A DNA stretch of 64,000 nucleotides, from contig OZ025812.1 of the NCBI GenBank assembly GCA_964019425.1, forward strand, positions 675,027 through 739,026, given 5' to 3'. Below the pieces are notes generated by a model. The model was not told the origin of the DNA. It saw only the letters and a list, made by a program, of their open reading frames with translations, and did not search any database. The DNA comes from Flectonema sp. DT1601 (Eukaryota; Euglenozoa; Diplonemea; Diplonemida; Diplonemidae). Within the stretch, counting starts at the first letter, position 1. The number at the start of each line of letters is the position of its first letter. This document shows positions 1 to 8,804 of this stretch, in pieces. Both the position numbers and the translations under genes were made by a program.

Positions 1-51
1 GCCAAATGGAATGAAAAAAAAAAAAAAAAAAAATCTTGTTATTTTCATTCC

Positions 52-3000
52 TCAGCATGCTTCTTCATCAATAACAGCAATGTCTTCTATGTTGTCCATC
101 TCTGAAGTGAGGATTACTTCTGATGTGGATGCTCTAATACGCTGTCTGTAGGCAATCCAAACACAAATGACTAAAGAGAGAAGCAGAACAATATAAACAA
201 CAGTTAGAACACCGTTGACAGAGTTATCTTTACATTCTGGTGATGGAGATTGAGAAGACGAAGACGAAGGAGGGTTCAACGACGACACTAAATTCCAAAA
301 CACTCGAGTGTTCTCTTGTGATCCAGTGAAGCGTGATGCTCCAGGACCTGACGCGAATACTAAAACATCAGAACCCGTGTGTGAAGCCAATCGAAACGCT
401 TCCTCATGAGCATCGTATCCGATGTTAGATGCGAGTTGAATACCCTTCAGAGAGTTAAGTGTTTCTTTATCTTCAATCCACCACTCTTTTAGATTAGTTT
501 TAGCTTTGAAGTCTTCTTTATATGAAGGGTGGTTGACATTAACACCAGCGAGTGTCCATTGAGCTGATCTCCAAAGTGATGTCGGAATTTCAAATTCGGA
601 ATCACTTTTCCAATCTGGATACCCAGCGTTGGAATACTGATTAATATTATGATTGATCGAGTCGGCACCAGTCGTCTTTCCTTTGGTGTCTACAGTCCCA
701 TAAACATCATAGCCACCAGTACTGTGATCGGACGTCACAACGATTAGTGTTTCATCAGTGATTCCCTTATCACTTAACACCAATTGAATTCGTATTAACG
801 TCCTTTGTAACTCCAACACTTCATCAAGCATTCTCGCTGAATCACACGCATGAGCCTGCTTATCAATAGAAGCTGCTTCAACCATTAAATAAAAACCTTT
901 TTCAGAATCAGTCAGCACCTCCAACGCAGCCTCAGCCATGTCTGGAAGGTTAACTTCTTTTGGATATTTTCCTTCATCTTGACTGACCTTTCTGTTGTAG
1001 TGAGTTGGTAGGTTTCCGTCTGCAAAGACACCAATTAGTTTTGATGGAATTGGTTGTTTATTAATTAAGTTTTTACGATTCAAAAGAGGCGACAACACCG
1101 CAGAAGCGTTCTGCTCAACTGCCGTCGTATATCCCAGAGATGTGAATTTTGAGAGAGTGTCTTGTTTGGTGTAAGGTTCATAGCCTCCACCAAGCATGAC
1201 ATCAGCTTGGAATTCAAGCGACTGTTCAGCGATGTGTTGGTCAGCTGATCTCTCTGAGCAGTGAGCAAACACACCAGCTGGAGTAGCATCAACAAGAGAT
1301 GACGTGGTGACGATACCGATTCTCATATTCATTTTGTGTTTGCAATACTCACCAAGTGTTTCCATTCTCGGATTATCAACTGGGTTTAGTGTGGTGTCAG
1401 GATACACTCCTAAAGCTGAATTCACAGTTTTGTGACCCGTGTTGAGTGCAGTAGCTGATGCCGCAGAGTCTGTAATGATGGTACCCATACTATGAGTTCG
1501 AGCCATTCCTGTGAATGGGAACTTATCAGTTGGAAGATCCTTCCTCGAAATCATCCTGGCAGCAGTCAACATCGGTACTGACATCCCATCTCCTACCACT
1601 AGTATTATGTTTTTAGCTTTTCCAAAATCAGAATTTTTGTATGGATATTTTTCATTTTCAGGATGCCTAATCGTCCACTTAACGTTGCTTTCAATAGGTT
1701 CATTTCTTTTGTTCATTATCACAGCCGTTAGATTGATTTCTTCTTTTGATTCTTTCTTCAGTAGAACAGGATTCATTGAACAACCTCCCCATGTGATTGT
1801 AATCATTTGACCGACGTGATGGTCAGTCACTGGATCTGATGTAAATGTTGGTTTGGTTCCATCAGAAATACAACTGACATAACTCACATCACCCATAAAC
1901 GAGATCCTATCAATGAGTGAAGCCACTGATGGTGATAAACTGCCTAGTTTGGGCATTTGAAGTGAAGCTTGGACACTTATGTGAAATGATGGAAATGGTG
2001 TTTTTTCAAAGACAGTAAACTCATGACTAGTTGGAGGATACACCACTAGCCTTGCTGTATCAGACCTCCACACAGCTTGTGTCTGAGGTGATATCCAGTG
2101 ACTGCGAGTTGGGTTTCTGGATTGTAAGACTTCACTAAAAGTGGTTAAGGTTCCATTATTTAGGGGAATATCCTCTGTTGGAACATCCAACAGATTACAC
2201 AAAAGAGGAAATATATCGACATTACCATAAACCTCTTCCAAGGTAGAGTTACTTATAAAAGATGGACCAGAAGCAATGAATAAAGCTCTCATAGAATCGA
2301 GTTTGTTATCAAATCCGTGTTGGCCTTTCAAAGGAGGATAATCGCTAGCAGTTGGAATGATAGTCCAGCCTTCCTCAGCAAGGCAGACGATGTCACCTAT
2401 TCTGGTTGTTCCTTTTAAATGCCATCGTTCAGGTAGCTGATTGCGTTCATAAACATCCATGTGAGGATTTACATTCCGCAACCCATTCAGAATGGAACTA
2501 TACTCCTGTGGGTGTTCTTCTCTATCAATATGAAGAGAGAGTATTGGGGATGTTTGAGAAATATGAAGGACACCAGAAGTAGTATATTGAGACAAATCAA
2601 AGAACGACGCTATTTCAATTGTTTGATTAGCTGGTGTGGATACCATTCCATGGTCAGACACTATCACTAAATTTACTTCAATTCCAGTGTCTGAAATCCC
2701 TCGTCGGAGTAGAGACAGTTGGGTATCCATTTCTTTAATTTTTGTTATAATCTGATTACTCTTTGGTGAGTATTTATGACCTGTAGTATCTGGCTCATCA
2801 AAGTATAATAATATCAAACTGGGCGGGTCGTCTTCTTGCAACCAACCAATCACATCATCTATTCGTTTCTTAAAAGGAACACTTCCATTATAAGGCATTA
2901 AGTAGGTTGGTTCGTCCAGACCGTCTGTTTTATTAGTCTCACTCCCTGGCCAGAAGTAAACAGCTGATTTTATTCCTAATTTTTCTGCTGTTTGCCAGAT

Positions 3001-3339
3001 TGGTTCTCCACCCCACCATTCTTTGTATTCTGGATTGTTTCCCATTCGGAATTTAGAGTTTTTCATACTGCTATCATACATACTGTTTCCAACAATACCG
3101 TGACTCTCTTCATATAGACCAGTTACTATCGAGTAGTGGTTTGGAAATGTTTTAGTAACCATAGATGGTCGCATTCCGTTCTGAGCATACGCTCCGTTGA
3201 TTTTCATTTCATCAAATGCAGGAGTCTCTGTTCGTGACATGTAATCATGACGGAAACCATCCATGGACACCAACACAACTGGAACACGTCCAACAGCCAC
3301 CATGGAAAACCAGAATAAGAATAATGTTCTTAAGTTCAT
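52..3339 (-). CDS. ENPP ectonucleotidase fused to PhoA-type alkaline phosphatase
   Basis: One uninterrupted reading frame encodes two members of the alkaline phosphatase superfamily. From the chosen start (a Met followed by a hydrophobic signal peptide; a longer start at 3399 is possible) residues about 19-430 are an ENPP phosphodiesterase. The metal and nucleophile motifs are complete: SMDGF (Asp27), KTFPNHY (Thr64), DEPDTTGH, SDHGM and GQHGFD. Residues about 575-1040 are an alkaline phosphatase with VGDGM, TDSAASATA (phosphoserine near Ser625), ASIDKQAH, SDHSTGGYD and HTGSDV. These motifs are closer to bacterial PhoA and yeast Pho8 than to animal ALPs. A Ser/Pro-rich linker, one transmembrane helix and a short cytosolic tail follow. 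The expected topology is type I with both enzymes outside the cell. By family knowledge, ENPP would release nucleoside monophosphate (plus PPi) and the phosphatase would dephosphorylate it. No SMB or nuclease-like domain is present. Confidence 0.93.
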   Translation of the reverse strand: MNLRTLFLFWFSMVAVGRVPVVLVSMDGFRHDYMSRTETPAFDEMKINGAYAQNGMRPSMVTKTFPNHYSIVTGLYEESHGIVGNSMYDSSMKNSKFRMGNNPEYKEWWGGEPIWQTAEKLGIKSAVYFWPGSETNKTDGLDEPTYLMPYNGSVPFKKRIDDVIGWLQEDDPPSLILLYFDEPDTTGHKYSPKSNQIITKIKEMDTQLSLLRRGISDTGIEVNLVIVSDHGMVSTPANQTIEIASFFDLSQYTTSGVLHISQTSPILSLHIDREEHPQEYSSILNGLRNVNPHMDVYERNQLPERWHLKGTTRIGDIVCLAEEGWTIIPTASDYPPLKGQHGFDNKLDSMRALFIASGPSFISNSTLEEVYGNVDIFPLLCNLLDVPTEDIPLNNGTLTTFSEVLQSRNPTRSHWISPQTQAVWRSDTARLVVYPPTSHEFTVFEKTPFPSFHISVQASLQMPKLGSLSPSVASLIDRISFMGDVSYVSCISDGTKPTFTSDPVTDHHVGQMITITWGGCSMNPVLLKKESKEEINLTAVIMNKRNEPIESNVKWTIRHPENEKYPYKNSDFGKAKNIILVVGDGMSVPMLTAARMISRKDLPTDKFPFTGMARTHSMGTIITDSAASATALNTGHKTVNSALGVYPDTTLNPVDNPRMETLGEYCKHKMNMRIGIVTTSSLVDATPAGVFAHCSERSADQHIAEQSLEFQADVMLGGGYEPYTKQDTLSKFTSLGYTTAVEQNASAVLSPLLNRKNLINKQPIPSKLIGVFADGNLPTHYNRKVSQDEGKYPKEVNLPDMAEAALEVLTDSEKGFYLMVEAASIDKQAHACDSARMLDEVLELQRTLIRIQLVLSDKGITDETLIVVTSDHSTGGYDVYGTVDTKGKTTGADSINHNINQYSNAGYPDWKSDSEFEIPTSLWRSAQWTLAGVNVNHPSYKEDFKAKTNLKEWWIEDKETLNSLKGIQLASNIGYDAHEEAFRLASHTGSDVLVFASGPGASRFTGSQENTRVFWNLVSSLNPPSSSSSQSPSPECKDNSVNGVLTVVYIVLLLSLVICVWIAYRQRIRASTSEVILTSEMDNIEDIAVIDEEAC

Positions 3340-3399
3340 TGTTGTGGATTTCCCTATCAAATAAGCAGAAGTGATAACCTTTTGATAATACGACAGCAA

Positions 3400-3851
3400 T
3401 ACAACTGGTGGTTACACACCTCAAGCAACCATCAAAATGCAGAACGTAAGGCCTAATGGGCTTTTTTGTTTTTTGTTGTTGTTGTTTTTTTTTTTAAAAG
3501 GGGGGAAAGGATGGGAAAGGGGGGGTATACAGATTCCGATTTTTCAACCGGGGTAATGGAAGGGTGTATTGTACGATTTCCTCATTTTTTTTTTTTTTTT
3601 TTTTTTTGATAAACAGAAACTTATCTATTACGTTTGTCTTTAGGTATTTTTTTTTTTTTTTTTTTTAATATTTCAACAACTCAGTTGTTAGAACACATGG
3701 GAATAACGAAAATGCTGGGCGAGTGCAGCTTCAACGTACAAACACAACACACAATATTGAATAGCAAAGAAATTTCAGAGGGAAATCCAATCAAAATATA
3801 TTTAAAGACGCACAGTGACGTAAGGTGGTGGACAATAATCCACACAACATA

Positions 3852-3882
<31 letters not shown>

Positions 3883-4588
3883 CACATCATCTTTAAATCG
3901 AGGGAGAGAATAAAAAAAACCATTCAGATTAAACCTTGTACTTCGTTGAAACACAGACAAAAATCCTGTCTCACGGGGGGAAAATAAACCATGACCACAA
4001 GAAATACCGGCTTTCAATCTGAACAGTTTCTTTTCTCCAACTACATCGGTACAAAACGAGAGTGGCGACAAACGCAGCAACACATATAAAGTTAATTCGC
4101 AAAAAAAATATACAAAAAAAAATCTGATAAATCCAAAGCCGTACTACGTCGACAATAATAACACACTACAACAACCAGGCAATAAGCATAAAAGACAGGC
4201 TCAGAAACAGAAGAAGAATAGGATGAAACAAAAAAAAAAAAAAAAAAAAAGAGATAATGAAATACACACACGCTGATAGCGACAATGTATTTAAATTAAA
4301 AAAAAAAACTCAAAACTCTGCGACAAAAGAAAAAAAATCAACAGTTGCAAATGAACAGTATAAAGCAGTCACTAACAGGCTTGCTTTAAAAAAAAAAAAA
4401 AAAAAGTAAGGCTAAGTGGGGAATAAGATGGAATATACGATTCAATAGAAATTCACATGAAAAAAAAAAACATCAGTTGCTATCATTTTGGGTGATAAAA
4501 CGAGTACAATTTGATCAATAATTTTTTCATGATAATTTCAAAGGTTCCGATGTAAGTAATCAAACCACTACTTCCTTTAAAAATAATT
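3400..4588. other. Gene-free spacer with homopolymer tracts
   Basis: There is no supported gene in this 1.2-kb stretch between the ENPP-ALP gene and PSD. It is dominated by A and T runs (for example around 3585-3610, 3648-3666, 3855-3882, 4229-4250 and 4388-4404). One short inverted-repeat element lies at 3914-4055. Short frames on both strands are made mostly of poly-Phe or poly-Lys and are not believable proteins. Confidence 0.6.
3914..4055. mobile_element. MITE-like element, family C, copy 1
   Basis: The left end reads AACCATTCAGATTAAAC. The right end holds its imperfect inverted copy, CTTTCAATCTGAACAGTTTC, followed by a sequence related to CCGACGTAGTCGG. The same inverted ends recur at 29617-29795 and 31017-31147. 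No coding capacity is seen, so this is best read as a short non-autonomous DNA transposon. Confidence 0.6.
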
Positions 4589-6550
4589 TCATTCATTGGA
4601 TATCACAACAGCCAGTTGTTGTCCCATTCGAGTCAGAGTCTCAGTCGGTTTTTCTGAATTCTGTAGAAGGTCTTCGTCAAATCGAATCGATCCTTTTTTA
4701 AAGACCTGTTTTTTTGATTTATTAATATTTTTTTTTTTTTTTTAATTTTAAAAAAAAAATTAACATACCGTAACAACAGTTGAACCTCCAAAGGCAAAGT
4801 AACCGAAATCCTCACCTGCCTCGACTGTGTCTCCAGTCTTCTTTAATAGGTTAATCGACCCAACCATCGTAGCTCCGATTGCCACGTAGATCATCGTACC
4901 GCAGTATTTGGTTCCAGTGTCGACTTCGATAACAATTCTACTGTTTTCAGTAAAAACATCAACTGTGCTTCTAACTGCTACTGGATTCACAGTGTAGTAG
5001 TGTCCTTCAACAGGTGTTATACTTTTAATAACTCCTGAACAAACACAATGAAATCTGTGATAGTCTTGTGGAGCCAGTCTAGAGATACACACGTGAGGAT
5101 CGACAACAGTTTCAGCAAGCTCTTTTGAATTTAACAGATTTTCAATAGTGAAATTTTTTCCTTTAATCCATAAGTCAGTCATTGAACTCACATTATTGAA
5201 AACAAGTGTTCTGGCATCAGCTGGACAGAGAAGGATGTTTACGTTGTCGGAAGAGGTGGCAAGCGGTCGTGATTCAGGTTTTAATTTCCTATAAAAGAAC
5301 TGATTAAATGTCGAGTATTCCTCAACCGTTTTCTCACACTCATCCAGGTTAATATCATGATACTTAACAAAATCAGGAATGTCTTTTACAGAACGGGGAT
5401 CATCGTATTTTTCTCCCTGAGATTTCGTAAATTTTTTTAACAAGCCTGCTGCTGCTTCTGGACGAGTCCCATACATCAGTCTCATACCAATACGAATGTA
5501 AGAAGGGATCGCTTCCTTTTCAATACGTCCCGTGCGTCTGTCTTGGTAGAACACATCAGTTCCCATGTACTTTCCTTCATCATCTTCTTTTTTATTGGAA
5601 TCTTGAACTCCGGCAGCTCCATCAGCAGTCATTGAGTACGTTTCTGATAGGATTAATTTCTGAACTGGATTCATGGAATCACCATCACTTCCGGTTGCGA
5701 ATCTATTCGGGTTTGCTTGGAATAGTAATAAAGCCAATCTCCATATCGCATCCATAGTGTCGAGACGTGGACCTCCGTCGTTTGCGAGTTCTCGTTCACG
5801 ACTTTCACGTAACGCTGACATTATTTCAGATGAGAGAAGGACTTCAGGAATGCTGTTGTTGGTTTGCTTTGTAATAAATGAGTAGAACTCATTGCTATCG
5901 ACGACTCCATTTTTATCTTTATCTGCCGTCTCAAATAATTGACTCAAAGTTGTCGTCTCTAACTTACAATCGATGGTGTCTAATACTGTGCGAAGCTCAT
6001 CTTTTTGAAGAGTTCCATCACCGTTTTGATCAAACATGTCGAAAACGTATTTCCAAAACAGTTTTTCAATATCAGATTTATCGAATTTTTTACATTTTAT
6101 AACAAGTTCTCCGCAATCATCTCCTGATTTTGATTTAAGTTGGAGAGTGACGAGTTTTTCAGAATTAGTTCCCTCAGTTACCTGATTCACCGCGGCACTT
6201 AATTTGATCCTAGCAGACGAGATGTGATCATTTGCTGAAGTGGTATCCTCATCATACACTTCGAGGTAAATATCAAAACCTAGTTCAGTGTGTTGAACGA
6301 AAAAGAAGACCAGCTGTTCCCATTTTGGATTTTTGTTACGAAGACAGGTAGTACTTCTGAAGATGTGTCTACCAAATGATACGACAACAAAAGGATCAGC
6401 ACCACCCCCAGGATCCATCGATGGTAAGTTCCTTCCTTCAACAACTTCTAACATGACTAGCCCACAGATATCATGGACGCCTGATTCATTCTTCGCGACT
6501 GATCGATTTTGGGTGACTGCCGCCGCCGGCTGTGATCCACCGCATCCCAT
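4589..6550 (-). CDS. PSD: Phosphatidylserine decarboxylase with C2 and EF-hand domains
   Basis: The enzyme makes phosphatidylethanolamine from phosphatidylserine. Exon 1 (4769-6550) and exon 2 (4589-4705) flank a 63-bp intron with GTATG donor and CAG acceptor; the product is about 633 aa. The N-terminus is MGCGGSQ, a canonical N-myristoylation signal with a neighbouring Cys that could be palmitoylated. A C2 domain follows (about 28-140), then two EF-hand loops (DQNGDGTLQKDE, DKDKNGVVDSNE; about 165-235) and the decarboxylase core with DYHRFH. The GGST autocleavage site is at 588-591, and Ser590 would become the pyruvoyl group. Exon 2 supplies the small-subunit tail (FDEDLL, then MGQQLAVV). 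The architecture matches fungal and plant type II PSDs and is not known from animals. A TTTATTCAG acceptor-like site lies 9 nt before the ATG. Confidence 0.95.
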
Positions 6551-6846
6551 ATAAAGGTTCTGAATAAAACAATATAAAAAAAAAAAAGTAAAAAAAAAAA
6601 AAAAAAAAATTCCAACACAAAAAACATGGTCACATTAACTAACCAGATATCTCTCTCATCCACTCATTGAGATCATTACTTTTCGAGGAAAATCAAATAT
6701 TTTGACTGACCCACCAGTAGAAAAAAAAGATCCAAACAAAATAAAACAAATGCAGGAAAGGGTTGCTAGAATACCTCACCACACACCAGTTGTCGTGTGA
6801 AGCAAATATGGTTCGTAATAAAACAGACGCTATGGTGAACTATTCA

Positions 6847-8007
6847 TCAAGTAGTAGGAATCACTCTTAGTAACTGCTGTGATGAACAGATCCCAATGTG
6901 TGGGTTCTTCTTCGGTACAATCCGAGAAAAGAACTGAAGAGTCGAAACAGGAAAGCTGTCGTAGAATTGACTACTAACAAACAATCCAGTTAGTAATCCC
7001 GTCACCACCATTATCGCTGAGTCGTATCCAACAAAAGCGAGCTGTTTGTTTATTAAATTCATTTCAAATACAACACTCAGTTAAGTGTGAGTGTTCCTTG
7101 GTTCCAGTGGGGGTGTTGTGTAACGTGAAAAGTAACTCTCCCGGGGGTCTGGTGGTAACCATCTCCATGACAAGAAGGAGAGCAACCGTGGAGTTAATTC
7201 CGGTAACAAAATATCAGGTTGTTGTGTCTGTCTGTTGTCTACCCCACAGTTCCTAAATAGGATACACTAAGAGTGAGTGTTCCTTGGTCCCAGTGGGGGT
7301 GTTGTGTAACGTGAAAAAGTAACTCTCCCGGGGGTCTGGTGGTAACCATCTCCACGACAAGAAGGAGAGCAACCGTGGAGTTAATTCCGGTATCAAAATA
7401 TCAGGTTGCTATGTCTTTTACAAAATCAGATATAAAAACACACCTGTACTACAAAAAGAACTGCCGGAGTGTGACTACCAATAAAGAAACCGTAACACGA
7501 AAACGGAGCACTCTGCGGAGTGTTTCTCCGAAACAGAACTGCCAACGACACGACTATAAAATAAAGACCAGGCACCACAATTGAATAAGAAGGCATGAAT
7601 CGATACAGCAACAGACGAAAACTCCATCCAATTATCTGACACGACAACAGAATGCTGGCAAGCTGTTGTTTTGTTTTATATAAAAAAAGTCAAAAAAAAA
7701 AAAAAAAGTGTTATTACACGCTAATAGCCTTATAAAAACACACCTTAGCAGATCCCCAAAGAGCCTCCAACTCAGTACCTGTGTATAGTAATACAGAAGA
7801 CGCTAGTAAGAGTTCACCAGCCGTCTCGTAGTAGATTGGGATTAGCAACGCCTCGATTAGATGCCACCAAGTCGGTTCCATTGAAAGGTCAGTCAAGTCG
7901 AACGGAAATCTATTACTCCATTGAAGTCCGTGTAACAAACTGGCAATGGAACTCCCGTATAGAAGAGCAGCGATCACAGGATGGTCTTTGTAATGAAAAT
8001 TAAACAT
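6847..8007 (-). CDS. Rhomboid-like multi-pass membrane protein (three exons)
   Basis: Three exons, 7744-8007, 7444-7662 and 6847-7041, join in phase 0 with GTGTGT donors and AACAG or AACAACAG acceptors. They encode about 225 aa. Several hydrophobic segments are spread over the protein. The stretch YETAGELLLASSVLLYTGTE followed by LEALWGS resembles the first loops of UBAC2/TMEM115-type rhomboid relatives. I see no serine-histidine protease pair, so an inactive rhomboid relative in the ER or Golgi is the best guess. The second intron contains the tandem duplication at 7086-7415. The upstream gene, on the same strand, is mTOR. Confidence 0.6.
7086..7415. repeat. Tandem duplication, unit about 186 bp, inside an intron
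   Basis: The block beginning GAGTGTTCCTTGGT, with an internal TCTCCCGGGGGTCTGGTGG and GGAGTTAATTCCGGTA, occurs twice with an offset of 186 bp and only a handful of differences. The second copy stops after about 145 bp at ATCAGGTTG. Both copies lie in the second intron of the rhomboid-like gene. The near-identity indicates a recent duplication. Confidence 0.9.
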
Positions 8008-8084
8008 CTTTTTTCTTTCCCAGTCTTCTGAAGGAATTTCTCACATGGCTTGGTTTACTATATGTTCTGATTAGGGGGAATTTG

Positions 8085-8226
8085 AATGTTTAAAATACAA
8101 CTGTTTTTGTATCGCGTTAACATAGCGATAGTTTAACATCTGTTAAGGAATACAGTGAACTATGGTGATGCTTAACTTAGCCTTTTTAAAGTAACTATTT
8201 AGGTTTCGAGAGTAATCCATATACCT
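8085..8226. repeat. Dispersed repeat family B, copy 1
   Basis: The segment contains AATACAACTGTTTTTGTATC, GCGTTAACATAG, then AAAGTAACTATTTAGGTTTC and GAGAGTAATCCATATACC. The same order of motifs is found at 42600-42860, and the first part recurs at 9391-9452. It lies in the 0.8-kb gap between the rhomboid-like gene and the mTOR end. Nothing else is recognised in that gap besides A/T runs. Confidence 0.75.
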
Positions 8227-8494
8227 GATTGGGGAAAGAAAGAAAAAAAAAAATGAATAGTTACAAAAACTGATAGTTTTTTTTTTTTTTTTTTAATTCT
8301 TTTTTTTTGTGGTAGAGCTTGTGTGCCAACAAACTGTCAAACATGGCGAGTAGCGAGACAAGAGGGTTCTTGCAGAAAAAAACATCAAAAATTTGTTTGT
8401 GCACGAAACCGTGAACCGACTTAAACTGATAAAGCTAAAGGAGGTTTACGTGTGCTGCCAACATTCTTTTTTGTTCTTACAATACTTGTTAAAT

Positions 8495-8536
<42 letters not shown>

Positions 8537-8804
8537 GTAACTTTATATTAGCCGTCACCCAAATATCTCAGTATTTCAACTATTTAATGTAAAACATGAG
8601 ATATGAAAAGACAAAGTTAGTATTAAATACTTTGTTAACCAAAAAAAAAAAAACAAAAAAAAAAAAAACCCTATATCAGTTACAAAAACAAAAAAAAATA
8701 AAATATAAAAAGTAGAGTCTGTCAAGTCTTTTGTATGATATATCTTCATGTTGATGGTTTTTTTTTTTTAAATTTTTAAATTTTTATACATGCTGAAATG
8801 AGTA

